Virus record (IMG/VR): IMGVR_UViG_3300021960_000054
Coordinates: 1-64,000 of that record
Direction: 5' to 3' (one strand)
Source: a virus
DNA length: 64,000 nucleotides
Shown piece by piece: positions 43,501 to 52,478 of this stretch; the stretch's first letter is position 1; each line of letters starts with the position of its first letter. The position numbers and the translations under genes were made by a program. The notes beneath the pieces were generated by a model that was given only the letters and a program-made list of their open reading frames with translations, was not told where the DNA came from and made no database searches.

Positions 43501-45807
43501 TTAAATTGCACAGGCATCACATGCTTCATCTTCACCGAAATACTCTGGTGGGTTATCGAACTTTTTCGTTGTTTCTTCTACTACAGTTTCTTCATCATCA
43601 TCTTTCTTACCATCATAAGTGTTTTGATAGTAAGCAGTCTTCCATCCATACTTATAGGTTGTAAGTAGGTCTTGCGCCATTACTGAGATTGGCACTTCAT
43701 TATTCTCGTAGTTTTCTGGATTGTACGACCAGTTACCACTGATTGCTTGGTCAAAATACTTCTGCATCATCGCAACGACTTTGATATACCCTTCGTTGCT
43801 TTTCATATCCCATAATAGAGTGTATGAATTCTTTAGCGTAGTATACTGTGGAACAATCTGTTTAAGAGTCCCCTTTTTGCTTTTCTTAACGGACAGGTAT
43901 GCTCTAGGAGGTTCGATTCCATTAGTTTCTCCTGACACAACGGAACTGCTCTCTGATGGCATCTGTGCGGACAGAGTTGAGTTGCGGAGTCCGTATGCTT
44001 TGATGTCTGCTCTAAGATTATCCCAATCACGACTTAACTTTCTGTTGCAAATTTCATCGACCTCTTTCTTGTATGTGTCAATAGGTAGAATACCATCTGC
44101 ATACTTAGTTCGGTCGTAATACTCACATTTACCTTTTTCTTGAGCAAGTTTATTAGATGCTCTCAGCAAGAAATACTGAAAACTCTCAGATAGTTCATCT
44201 ACAAGTTCCCATGCTTTAGGGTCATCATATTTGACTTTGTTCTTTGCTAGGTAATGTGCTAGACCTATATATCCAACTCCTAAAGACCGTCTTGCTCTAG
44301 TTGATTTCTCAGCGGCAATGACAGGATACTTCTGATAGTCAATAATCTCATCTAGTGAGCGAACTGCTAAGTCACACAAATCTTCTAACTCATCTGTATG
44401 CTTCAACTGACCAATGTTGATTGCAGATAGAATACACAAAGCAATCTCAGCATCCTCATCATCGATATGCTGAATAGGTGTAGTTGGTAGTGTAATCTCT
44501 TGACACAGATTACTCATATACACACGGTCTTTGAATGAACTATGAGTATTACAGTGGTCGATGTTCATAAGATAGATACGACCGGTCTCTGCACGTTCTT
44601 TGAGTAGATTAATCATCAACTCTCTAGCAGGTACAGTCTTCTTAGGTACAGAATATGCTCTCTCATACTTGAGATACATCTCATCAAACTCAGGTGTACC
44701 GAATGCTTCATATAGACCAGGAGCATCATGCGGCGAGAACAAAGTAATGTTTTCGCTCTTCAAAAAACGCTCATAGAATAACTTACTCAACTGAATTGAA
44801 TAGTCAAGTTTGCGAACACGATTATCTTCAGAACCTTTGTTGTTCTTTAGTACAAGAATATCTTCAATCTCTTTGTGCCAGATAGGAAAGTGAGTAGTAG
44901 CAGACCCACCGCGCACACCATTCTGTGTACAACATCTTACTGTCGCTTCGAACTTTTTGAGGAAAGGAATGACACCAGTATGTTGTACTTCACCTCCACG
45001 AATTTTAGAATTGATTCCACGAATTCTGCCAGCATTAATACCAATGCCCGCCCGTTGTGAAACATAGTATCCAATAGCACTATCAGAATTAAAAATGGAA
45101 TCAAGAGTGTCATCAACGTCCACAAGAACACAAGATGCAAACTGACGTATAGGGGTCCTGACACCTGACATAACAGGCGTTGGAATATTGATTTTGAATA
45201 GTGAGATTGCGTTGTAGTATCTTCTGACATATGATAGTCTTGTCTCCTTAGGATATTGTGCGAATAAAGTTGCGGCGATGAGCAAATACATAAACTGAGG
45301 TGTCTCATAGATATCACCGTTGCTTCTGTCTTGTACTAAGTACTTGTCAACCACTTGCTGTAATCCAGCATAAGTGAAGTTTAAGTCGCGCTGATGATAA
45401 ATCATAGCATCTAGTTTAGACCACTCATCTTCATCGTAGTATGATAGTAATTCCTTATCATACACACCACGGTCGATGTTATGTTTCACATGCTCTAAAA
45501 GAGGAGGATATTCATATTCACCAAACACATTTTTGCGTAATCCGTACAGCAACAATCGCGCCGCAACATATTCATAGTTGGGTGCTTCTAATGAAATCAA
45601 GTCGGAAGCAGATTTCACAAGAATTTTTTGAATGTCTTTAGTTTCAATCCCATCAAAGAACTGAATACCCGAATTCATCTCTACCTGTGACGCGGACACG
45701 CCATGTAAACCATCACATGCTTCTTGTGTAATTTTCTGAATTTTTCTAATATCTAATGTTTCTTTCCGACCATCATTTTTGATGACATGAATACTTGGTT
45801 GATCCAT
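43501..45807 (-). CDS. nrdA: Ribonucleotide reductase class I, alpha subunit
   Basis: 768 residues. ATP-cone start (IHVIKNDGRKETLDIRKIQK), then PTPVMSGVRTPIRQFASCVL with an active-site Cys, LCILSAINIGQLKHT, MPSESSSVVSGETNGIEPPR and the C-terminal redox pair in EACDACAI. Typical class Ia NrdA. Partner of nrdB downstream. Confidence 0.98.
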   Translation of the reverse strand: MDQPSIHVIKNDGRKETLDIRKIQKITQEACDGLHGVSASQVEMNSGIQFFDGIETKDIQKILVKSASDLISLEAPNYEYVAARLLLYGLRKNVFGEYEYPPLLEHVKHNIDRGVYDKELLSYYDEDEWSKLDAMIYHQRDLNFTYAGLQQVVDKYLVQDRSNGDIYETPQFMYLLIAATLFAQYPKETRLSYVRRYYNAISLFKINIPTPVMSGVRTPIRQFASCVLVDVDDTLDSIFNSDSAIGYYVSQRAGIGINAGRIRGINSKIRGGEVQHTGVIPFLKKFEATVRCCTQNGVRGGSATTHFPIWHKEIEDILVLKNNKGSEDNRVRKLDYSIQLSKLFYERFLKSENITLFSPHDAPGLYEAFGTPEFDEMYLKYERAYSVPKKTVPARELMINLLKERAETGRIYLMNIDHCNTHSSFKDRVYMSNLCQEITLPTTPIQHIDDEDAEIALCILSAINIGQLKHTDELEDLCDLAVRSLDEIIDYQKYPVIAAEKSTRARRSLGVGYIGLAHYLAKNKVKYDDPKAWELVDELSESFQYFLLRASNKLAQEKGKCEYYDRTKYADGILPIDTYKKEVDEICNRKLSRDWDNLRADIKAYGLRNSTLSAQMPSESSSVVSGETNGIEPPRAYLSVKKSKKGTLKQIVPQYTTLKNSYTLLWDMKSNEGYIKVVAMMQKYFDQAISGNWSYNPENYENNEVPISVMAQDLLTTYKYGWKTAYYQNTYDGKKDDDEETVVEETTKKFDNPPEYFGEDEACDACAI

Positions 45808-45823
45808 TTCTGCTCCTGTTTCT

Positions 45824-46333
45824 TTAATTGTTTTTATTTGGTAATACGAAAAATAAGTAATCTAAATCGTAAGTTGCCGCAACATTTGGGTGTGTTACTT
45901 TCCACCATGCGTCATTTGATAGAACTGAAATACGTCCTGGATAACTTGCAATAATATCTGAAGGTTCACATTCAGTATATGCTATAATCTCTCCACCCCA
46001 ATCCTTTGACCATGATTTAGCAAAACACACTAATACCTGTAAAGCATCATTATAACCTCTCATAGGAACAGGATATGCATCATGCGTATACTTAATTTTA
46101 CTCACATATGTTGGTTTTATATCTAAATAGCGTCTAAGTTTGGGGTCACTTTCACCTAGAAGTTGTATAACATCTTTTGCTAATTCTTCTGCGTCTATTG
46201 TATCAAATGATTCCATCTCTTCAATTTGCTGTTGCTGAATTACCAAATCATACACACTCAAATCTGGTTCTACATCTTTGATAAAACTTATAGGTTGTTC
46301 TTTTCGCCTTAATTCTAATTCGCTTGTTGGCAT
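45824..46333 (-). CDS. 2OG-Fe(II) oxygenase-like protein, possibly degenerate
   Basis: 169 residues. KIKYTHDAYPVPMRGYNDAL carries candidate iron ligands, then VLVCFAKSWSKDWGGEIIAY and RISVLSNDAWWKVTHPN with the distal His. The Arg that anchors 2-oxoglutarate in relatives is not evident (YDLDYLFFVLPN), so catalysis is doubtful. It starts 1 nt after its neighbour, another oxygenase. Confidence 0.65.
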   Translation of the reverse strand: MPTSELELRRKEQPISFIKDVEPDLSVYDLVIQQQQIEEMESFDTIDAEELAKDVIQLLGESDPKLRRYLDIKPTYVSKIKYTHDAYPVPMRGYNDALQVLVCFAKSWSKDWGGEIIAYTECEPSDIIASYPGRISVLSNDAWWKVTHPNVAATYDLDYLFFVLPNKNN

Positions 46334-46334
46334 T

Positions 46335-46844
46335 CTATTCTCCTAATTTATACGCAATCGTATGACGGTATCCATTATATAAATGGTTATAAGAAGATGC
46401 TCTATGAACTATGTTGCCATCAAAGAAAACTGCGCGACCGGCAAAAGGCGTTATCGCATAACACGCATCTTTATTGTCATCATAGAAAATAGTCTCACCA
46501 CCATACTTTACATCATAATTTAAATTTAAATATATTAAACAGGTTGTGTGACATCCATCAATATGCGGAAAACTAGGTTCGTTTGGTTTCCATGCATTGA
46601 TATATGCTCTTACGATTTTTAATTCTAAACCTGTTAGTGTTTTTGCTTGCGATAGAATTCTTTCATCTAGAAATCCACGCATCTCATCATTTAGTTCTGC
46701 GGTCATACCGCTCAAATATTTTTCCTCATTGTAAATATCATATTCTATAATATTCCAACGCAATTCTTTACACTGATTAGTAAAAAAGTGGCATCTTTCT
46801 GCTTGTATAAAATGGTCTACAATATCTATTCGCATTTCTTCCAT
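46335..46844 (-). CDS. 2OG-Fe(II) oxygenase
   Basis: 169 residues (ATG 46835 is an alternative start). H-x-D in PSFPHIDGCHTTCLIYLNLN, DVKYGGETIFYDDN, distal His in RAVFFDGNIVHRASSYNH and Arg in YRHTIAYKLGE. This is the prolyl-hydroxylase-like layout, complete. It overlaps the primase gene by 19 nt. Substrate unknown. Confidence 0.85.
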   Translation of the reverse strand: MEEMRIDIVDHFIQAERCHFFTNQCKELRWNIIEYDIYNEEKYLSGMTAELNDEMRGFLDERILSQAKTLTGLELKIVRAYINAWKPNEPSFPHIDGCHTTCLIYLNLNYDVKYGGETIFYDDNKDACYAITPFAGRAVFFDGNIVHRASSYNHLYNGYRHTIAYKLGE

Positions 46845-47839
46845 TCACCAAACCTCATTCTTGCACTTAGACCTCTATGTGTGTTTTTACTTATAATGTC
46901 CATAATGTCTAACTTGCTTTTTCCTGCTATAATCATATCATTAATGTCTTTTTCGCCGATAGTCTCAGGCCATATCACAATAGTATCGTCATTGTCGATG
47001 TGTTTCCACATTCTTTTAACAATTTCTGGATTGCGTGGTTCATTATCATACACAAAAACATAGTCATTGTATGCATAATCAAGTTTATCTAAACCGCTTG
47101 CATCTGCGCCTGCCATTGCAATACTATTATCTATAAACATGGAATCGATTGGACCCTCTACAACGTAAACTTTTTCGGAAAGATTAACTTTGTCTAACCC
47201 ATATAGTTTAGGTGCAGTCTCATCAAGCATAATAGTGATATACTTTGGTTTCTCTTTACCGAATGCACGACCTTGAAATCCTATCAGTTTACCCGTCTTG
47301 TCATAGAATGGTATGATAAGTCTAGGGTGGTCTTGGTCTACATTAGTAAACTTATTTGGTATTATTCGGTTGACGAATGTGCAGAACTTGTTGACTAGAT
47401 ATAGTTCTTCCCATCGCTCTTCTGGTATCTTTCTCATCTCCATATACTTGCGTACTGGATGCTCTAAAGATAGTCTAGAAACGGTTTTAACGGTGTCTAG
47501 GAGGGTTGTTTGTTTGATTACGACTGACTTATACTCAGGTTCATCAAACATAGTACGAGAGGTCTCACCATTCTTATATCTTGCAAGAATGTATTGTTTA
47601 TAGACTTCAGCATCTACTCTTTCAAGTAATTTACCGAATGTAGTGGACAGTCCGCAGTTGTGGCATCTATACAACATCATATCTTTGACGCGATAGAAGT
47701 ACCCTCTTGCTTTTGTCTTTTTCTTCGTGGAATCACCACAAACAGGGCAAGAAAAATTATAAAGATAATCTTTCTTCTTCTTGAAATTCCTCAGTTTGTG
47801 GGAAATCGAATGAATATAATCTAGGTCTGTCATTAACAT
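46826..47839 (-). CDS. 61: DNA primase gp61
   Basis: 337 residues (T4 gp61 is 342). Zinc finger Cys at about 31, 34, 59 and 62 (SCPVCGDS, YRCHNC), KLIGFQGRAFG, TOPRIM-type VYVVEGPIDSMFID and VFVYDNEPRN with the acidic cluster. Works with gp41 to make RNA primers. ATG 47839 is 7 nt after the -10 box (ATG 47833 is also possible), so it may be read from a leaderless mRNA. Confidence 0.95.
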   Translation of the reverse strand: MLMTDLDYIHSISHKLRNFKKKKDYLYNFSCPVCGDSTKKKTKARGYFYRVKDMMLYRCHNCGLSTTFGKLLERVDAEVYKQYILARYKNGETSRTMFDEPEYKSVVIKQTTLLDTVKTVSRLSLEHPVRKYMEMRKIPEERWEELYLVNKFCTFVNRIIPNKFTNVDQDHPRLIIPFYDKTGKLIGFQGRAFGKEKPKYITIMLDETAPKLYGLDKVNLSEKVYVVEGPIDSMFIDNSIAMAGADASGLDKLDYAYNDYVFVYDNEPRNPEIVKRMWKHIDNDDTIVIWPETIGEKDINDMIIAGKSKLDIMDIISKNTHRGLSARMRFGEWKKCE

Positions 47840-47846
47840 AATACAT

Positions 47847-47875
47847 AATATACTCTAAAAAGGTTACAAAGTCAA
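47847..47875 (-). promoter_or_regulatory. Sigma70-type promoter of the primase
   Basis: TTGACT (47875-47870), 17 nt, TATATT (47852-47847) on the minus strand, 7 nt before ATG 47839. Confidence 0.75.
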
Positions 47876-47890
47876 GTAAAAAATTATCTT

Positions 47891-48313
47891 TTACCCAAAT
47901 AATTTCAATACTGGCATGGCAGATATGAGATAACCAACGACCATCGCGCCGCCAATCATAATCCAGCGCCATTGCTCTAGTCTGTTTAGTCTATCGCTCA
48001 CAGCAATATGGTGTGCTTGTTGCTCTTCGCGTAACTTTTTAATTTCATCCATGATGAGTGAGTGTGATTTTTCGATTTCGGTTGACATTTCTTGTTTTTG
48101 CTTCTCTATTCTCTCATGAATGATTTCTACATTGTGACCCAAATGTTTATCTGTAGTCTCAATTTTATTTTCTTGCACTGCTATCATACGGTTAATTGAG
48201 GTCGCTACTTCCGACAACTTCTCTATGGTTAAATCGAGTTTGCCGATAACCAAGTTAAGTTGTGTAATATCTCTCTTTATGAGTTCAATTTCGGTGCGTA
48301 CTTCTTCTGACAT
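47891..48313 (-). CDS. Coiled-coil protein with C-terminal membrane helix
   Basis: 140 residues. Long coiled coil (TEIELIKRDITQLNLVIGKL, KIETTDKHLGHNVEIIHERI) ending in a transmembrane helix (WIMIGGAMVVGYLISAMPVL). The XhlA-like haemolysin layout (coiled coil then helix) suggests a membrane or lysis accessory role. Lies in the same run as the spanin genes. Confidence 0.75.
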   Translation of the reverse strand: MSEEVRTEIELIKRDITQLNLVIGKLDLTIEKLSEVATSINRMIAVQENKIETTDKHLGHNVEIIHERIEKQKQEMSTEIEKSHSLIMDEIKKLREEQQAHHIAVSDRLNRLEQWRWIMIGGAMVVGYLISAMPVLKLFG

Positions 48314-48314
48314 A

Positions 48315-48590
48315 TCATTTCTCTAAACTATTTATTCTTTCTTCTAACTCATCAATCTTTTTAGTTATACGAGGATATCTTTTTCTCCAGATATCATCTG
48401 GTTCTTGTAACCAAGTCCAACCCCATCGATTAACGAGATAATCTAATGCTTCATCAAACTTTGAGTATGCCCATAGTCCCATACGGGTATCGCGAAACCA
48501 TGCAAGAAACGCGGCACCTAATAAAGCACCAGCGATTGCTGTGTAAATCCACAACGTATCGCTGAACATTTTAGAGATTAACTCTCCCAT
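48315..48590 (-). CDS. Small membrane-anchored protein
   Basis: 91 residues. One N-terminal helix (LWIYTAIAGALLGAAFLAWF), then a Trp-rich part (NRWGWTWLQEPDDIWRKRYP) and a terminal coiled coil. Overlaps the DUF1353 gene by 13 nt. Recalls conserved proteins near the lysis genes of marine T4-like phages. Confidence 0.75.
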   Translation of the reverse strand: MGELISKMFSDTLWIYTAIAGALLGAAFLAWFRDTRMGLWAYSKFDEALDYLVNRWGWTWLQEPDDIWRKRYPRITKKIDELEERINSLEK

Positions 48591-49060
48591 GTTCTCGGTG
48601 CTGATGATTTAATTGCAAAGCGTCCAAATAGACGAACTGCATAGTATGCGGCATACTTCTTCCATGATGCTACGAGTGGTTCAGTCTCACCCATTGCTTG
48701 CAAGAAAACACAATCTGCAATCTTACGACATGCTTCTAAGTCTGATGCACTAATCTCACCGCGTCTTGCGTTGATACGCTCATACATGATATCATGAATA
48801 ACTGCAGGTCGTGCAACATCAAACGGTGCAATGAATGCCCAACATGCTCTAGGAACTGATGCCAAGTCTGTAACGTATCCAAGAGGTACTGTAATCTTAC
48901 CTGATGATGTGATTTTGATATCAACTTTACATTCTTTTAATTTCGCAATCTCACTATCTAATAGTGCCGCGGCATGAAATGTAAGAGGTTTTTCAAGTCT
49001 CCATTTGTTAGGTCGTTTAAATGCTCCTACGAGCAGTCCATTCCATTTTTTATTTGACAT
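48578..49060 (-). CDS. DUF1353-family protein
   Basis: 160 residues from ATG 49060, preferred because GAGGAAGAG precedes it. KITVPLGYVTDLASVPRACW, DVARPAVIHDIMYER and CRKIADCVFLQAMGE match the DUF1353 family of tailed phages. Function unknown; often near tail or lysis genes. Overlaps the lipoprotein gene by 11 nt. Confidence 0.85.
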   Translation of the reverse strand: MSNKKWNGLLVGAFKRPNKWRLEKPLTFHAAALLDSEIAKLKECKVDIKITSSGKITVPLGYVTDLASVPRACWAFIAPFDVARPAVIHDIMYERINARRGEISASDLEACRKIADCVFLQAMGETEPLVASWKKYAAYYAVRLFGRFAIKSSAPRTWES

Positions 49061-49424
49061 TCTCTTCCTCTTTCTGTGGTTCATAATACTTGCGATATTG
49101 TATAATTATTTCTTTTTGTGTCGCAAGATACCCTTTTATATCTGCTATATTTAGTGCTAGTGCTTCGTACCCATCTGTTGTCATTGCAAATAGAGCAATA
49201 GGTTTACCTTGCTTCTCTAAATCTGCGAATACTGCTTCTGCATTTTCTCTTGTGACAACAACCCACTCAACTTTTTTCATGTCAAGCGGTTCTGGATTAG
49301 GTAAGTTCAGTCTAGGTTTCTCTACTGCTACCTTCTGTGTCTCAATTGTTTTAACACTAGGTAGAAAACTGCAACCAGTTAATGCTACGAGTAATAGACT
49401 ACTTAGTAAGATTTTCAATTTCAT
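49050..49424 (-). CDS. Lipoprotein, outer-membrane spanin candidate
   Basis: 124 residues. Signal and lipobox MKLKILLSSLLLVALTGCSF, mature part with RENAEAVFADLEKQGKPIAL and a helical IKGYLATQKEIIIQYRKYYE. It overlaps by 26 nt the gene for an N-anchored coiled-coil protein (49399-49770): the nested Rz/Rz1 arrangement of two-component spanins, which fuse inner and outer membranes at lysis. It is longer than typical Rz1. Confidence 0.75.
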   Translation of the reverse strand: MKLKILLSSLLLVALTGCSFLPSVKTIETQKVAVEKPRLNLPNPEPLDMKKVEWVVVTRENAEAVFADLEKQGKPIALFAMTTDGYEALALNIADIKGYLATQKEIIIQYRKYYEPQKEEENVK

Positions 49425-49770
49425 CTAATACACCCATGGACCCTTTATTAATAATTCTTTCAATTAGTTTTGGTTTCTCTACTGCAAGAAAATTCAAATC
49501 ATGCTTCGCAAGTTTCTTTTGCAACTCATCTTTTGCTTTGTTTACTTCGTTAATTTTATCGTTAAGAGCAACATTTGACTGAAGTATCTTTTCGTAGGAT
49601 TCTTTTGTCTGTGCTATTACTGCTTTTTGTTCTTCTACTGCAGTCTCAAGTTTTGCTTGATTGAGTACAAGTATTTCATTTTCATGTTGTAACTTCTTAA
49701 CATAGTAAATGGCGCCAGAGGCGCCAACTAGTGCTACAATAATGAATACTATTTTAATCTGTGTAAACAT
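49399..49770 (-). CDS. Inner-membrane spanin candidate (Rz-like)
   Basis: 123 residues. N-terminal signal anchor (IKIVFIIVALVGASGAIYYV) followed by a long coiled coil (HENEILVLNQAKLETAVEEQ, LNDKINEVNKAKDELQKKLA), the i-spanin layout. The end GVLDEIENL is one I recall from this gene in marine T4-like phages. Partner of the lipoprotein at 49050. Confidence 0.8.
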   Translation of the reverse strand: MFTQIKIVFIIVALVGASGAIYYVKKLQHENEILVLNQAKLETAVEEQKAVIAQTKESYEKILQSNVALNDKINEVNKAKDELQKKLAKHDLNFLAVEKPKLIERIINKGSMGVLDEIENLTK

Positions 49771-49771
49771 A

Positions 49772-50233
49772 CTACTCCTGTATATTAAATTTTAAGTTTG
49801 CGTGGTCAGGATATGTTACCGCAATACTACCTTCTGGACAGTCATAGTCAATATAAGCAATCAATGTTGCTATACCTTGTGCCACTGGTTGGTCGGTTTC
49901 TATTGACATTTTATAAGCAAATGTATCCACTTTATCGCTTGCCGGTCCCATAAATTTACCAATACTGCTTGACGCCGGATGAACAATGTCTTCGCTATCT
50001 CTTACAGTGAGTGTAAAGTCTGTAACTGTGCAGTCATCTCTGTGTTTCTCTCTTGCAACAGTTACTTTATAGTCACCATCGTATGGCACTACACTAAAAT
50101 GCTCAGGTGCCCATGTAAGAATGTCTTTATTTTCAAATTTATCCCATACAGTATAACCACCACCAAGCATTGCTAATGTTGCTGTTACAACACCAATACC
50201 TTTTGTTATATTTTCAACATCAAAACTCAACAT
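49772..50233 (-). CDS. Membrane-anchored beta-rich protein
   Basis: 153 residues. One hydrophobic N-terminal helix (GIGVVTATLAMLGGGYTVWD), then a beta-sandwich-like exposed domain with two cysteines (RDDCTVTDFTLTV, IDYDCPEGSIAVTY). Probably periplasmic. Overlaps the next upstream gene by 14 nt. Function unknown. Confidence 0.75.
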   Translation of the reverse strand: MLSFDVENITKGIGVVTATLAMLGGGYTVWDKFENKDILTWAPEHFSVVPYDGDYKVTVAREKHRDDCTVTDFTLTVRDSEDIVHPASSSIGKFMGPASDKVDTFAYKMSIETDQPVAQGIATLIAYIDYDCPEGSIAVTYPDHANLKFNIQE

Positions 50234-50987
50234 CGATCCATTCCTTTAGTGATGAAACTTTTTCTGTTCTTACTGGTCTTTGAAGTTTTTTCCAACGACC
50301 ACCACCATTAGGATTATATCGAATTGCTTTTTGATTACCTGTATCTGCACATTGTAGAATAATCATACCATCTGGATTTCTTCGTGCAAAGTTATAGATA
50401 CTTGCTTCCGCGTCATCTTCGGTGTTTAAGTATTTGTTCCAGCGTTCAAACTTCTTTTTACCTTTAGCAAAACGTCTGAATACTTCTGGTGTTACTTTAA
50501 ATAATGCAGTCTTGCGCTTCTTCTTACGAACTACAACAGTACTACTATCATCTCCAGTACCTGCTACTGCAGGACCGGTCGCATTTGCCGCGGCAACTTC
50601 CCAATGCTTTCGAATTTCTGCTTCTGCTAGATAGAACCCAGGACGATGCTCTGCCATGTCTAATTTTTCTAGCAATACACTATCGGTCTCAAAAAACTCT
50701 TCTTCTTTAACTAACTTCTCTCTTACAAGTAGTAGTGCCGCGGCGTAGTTTGCAAGACGCGACTTGACGAAAGGAACTTTCTCTAAAAGTCCTCGTAGAC
50801 GAAATACTAATCTGTGTAGGAGAGTGTATGCACTTTCTTGCTCATTACGAACAAACTTACGCATTGAAATAAGTTGTTCACCCTTTTCGTTAATAATGCC
50901 TAAACGATACGCTTCAGTATCTTCATACTTCATCGTGAATAGTCTTAACATTCTTAGGGCAATTAGATTGTCTACTAATTTACTCAT
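50220..50987 (-). CDS. Conserved phage protein, function unknown
   Basis: 255 residues. All-helical N-terminal half (NLIALRMLRLFTMKYEDTEA, GLLEKVPFVKSRLANYAAAL), a basic linker (VVVRKKKRKTALFKVTPEVF) and a C-terminal strand-rich part (GMIILQCADTGNQKAIRYNP). I recall this in the structural region of T4-like marine phages. Could be virion-associated. Confidence 0.75.
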   Translation of the reverse strand: MSKLVDNLIALRMLRLFTMKYEDTEAYRLGIINEKGEQLISMRKFVRNEQESAYTLLHRLVFRLRGLLEKVPFVKSRLANYAAALLLVREKLVKEEEFFETDSVLLEKLDMAEHRPGFYLAEAEIRKHWEVAAANATGPAVAGTGDDSSTVVVRKKKRKTALFKVTPEVFRRFAKGKKKFERWNKYLNTEDDAEASIYNFARRNPDGMIILQCADTGNQKAIRYNPNGGGRWKKLQRPVRTEKVSSLKEWIDVEF

Positions 50988-51350
50988 TTATAACTCTCTT
51001 AACTCCTGTACTATATCTTGGTCTAATGTAATATCTATGTGTTCTTTATCAGTCATATAGTTCAGAAACACAAGAAATGTTTTCAGACAAGACAACATAT
51101 CAGTTTCTACTTTTAAAAAAAGCATTTTCTTTGTTGCTTCAGGACCAAAGACATTATATAAAACTACCATATGATTAATTACTAGTCTGCTTCGAATTTG
51201 TCCTGTGTCCAGATACTTCTTAAAAAGTCTCTTTATATATTTAATACGCTTCAGGTCTTCTTGAAACTCTTCAAGGTCCATGCAATGTGGATTATTATAT
51301 GCTTTCATTGCATAGACCAAGAAGTTTTTATCTGTCAATTCATTGTTCAT
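50988..51350 (-). CDS. Conserved phage protein, function unknown
   Basis: 120 residues. MKAYNNPHCMDLEEFQEDLK, RIKYIKRLFKKYLDTGQIRS, LVINHMVVLYNVFGPEATKK form an all-helical protein seen in many T4-like phages next to structural genes. Function not known to me. Confidence 0.78.
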   Translation of the reverse strand: MNNELTDKNFLVYAMKAYNNPHCMDLEEFQEDLKRIKYIKRLFKKYLDTGQIRSRLVINHMVVLYNVFGPEATKKMLFLKVETDMLSCLKTFLVFLNYMTDKEHIDITLDQDIVQELREL

Positions 51351-51374
51351 TATATAGTAATTTATAACGAATAA

Positions 51375-52466
51375 TTATACGATTTTTGCGTATACTTTAG
51401 TGGTCCCAAATGGAGTTTTTTCATACTCAATCTGAAGATTTAAACCTTCAGCAGGATTTTCACTATCAAGCGCATCAATCGCAGTACTAACACTTTTACC
51501 TGTAATACCACCATACTGTGTCAGAGGAGTAGACGCGGTGCCTTTATCTTCTGTCATAGCAGGAATATCAAAAGTTAAACCAAGAGTTGCTAGTTTACCT
51601 TGAAGTTGTACTAACGCACCTTTAGGGTTGACATATTCGCGAATACCAACAGCACCAACAAGAGCATTTAGTTGTTGTAAACTATCAGGATTCTTAATAT
51701 CATTGAGTGCTAAGTCAGTACCATCACCTGTTGGAACTTGCGAGTAACCATCTTCCAACAAGTCGGTGATTGTCTCAACAACATTTCTACCACTAGAGTT
51801 AAACGTAATGATATCCATGCTTTCTTCAAGTGAATTTACTTCTTCAACTTCAACAGTTTCGCGCACTCTCCCGCTGATAACATCAGATACAGTTTGGTCA
51901 ATTGTTCTGCTTTCATTCTGACGTTTCAGAACTGCGGCAACTTGCTTATGATTAGATAAACCTTTTGCAAGTTTCTCAATTGCTCTAACTGCACCACTCA
52001 TGTTACCACCAGCATAGCGTTTGTCTGATGCGATACCAATTGCTTGTTTAACTTGCATTGGTGTGTATGACTTCTCATCAACTTCTACGCTTTCAGATTT
52101 TTCTTTTTCGCGGTCTGCTTTCATCTTTGCTTTTTCAGCATCGATACCTGCTTGTGCTTTCTTCAAACGCTCACGGTCTTGTTGCTTTTTCTTAATCTTA
52201 GCAAGTTTAGCATCTGCGGCGTCTGCACGTCCAGCAGTAGATACACGAACATTACCTTGTTTGTTCACTACTGCTTTCTTTGCTAGATTGAATGCACCTT
52301 TACCTACTTTGGCAACGCCTTTGGCAATGCCACTGACGATACCTTCTTCTAGTTCATTAAGTTCCTCATCGCTGAGAGTTTCAAGAAACTTATCGAAATC
52401 CTCTTCGTTCAAACTCAAGAAGGAATCAAAAGTTTGTTCGGTGAGGTTTTGTTTAAATGATTTCAT
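51375..52466 (-). CDS. Probable virion-associated protein
   Basis: 363 residues behind AGGAGGTTTCA. Acidic N-terminus (LSLNEEDFDKFLETLSDEEL) of a type that also begins other long proteins here, a Lys/Ala-rich coiled part (KIKKKQQDRERLKKAQAGID), and a C-terminal domain with LLEDGYSQVPTGDGTDLAL. Low-complexity plus compact end fits structural or internal head proteins. No family recognised. Confidence 0.7.
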   Translation of the reverse strand: MKSFKQNLTEQTFDSFLSLNEEDFDKFLETLSDEELNELEEGIVSGIAKGVAKVGKGAFNLAKKAVVNKQGNVRVSTAGRADAADAKLAKIKKKQQDRERLKKAQAGIDAEKAKMKADREKEKSESVEVDEKSYTPMQVKQAIGIASDKRYAGGNMSGAVRAIEKLAKGLSNHKQVAAVLKRQNESRTIDQTVSDVISGRVRETVEVEEVNSLEESMDIITFNSSGRNVVETITDLLEDGYSQVPTGDGTDLALNDIKNPDSLQQLNALVGAVGIREYVNPKGALVQLQGKLATLGLTFDIPAMTEDKGTASTPLTQYGGITGKSVSTAIDALDSENPAEGLNLQIEYEKTPFGTTKVYAKIV

Positions 52467-52478
52467 TGAAACCTCCTA

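Noticed and set aside
43721-44119. 132-residue plus-strand ORF
   Set aside because: It is antisense to the conserved active-site region of nrdA.
47757-47972. 71-residue minus-strand ORF
   Set aside because: It overlaps the primase start and its promoter in another frame and lacks a ribosome site.
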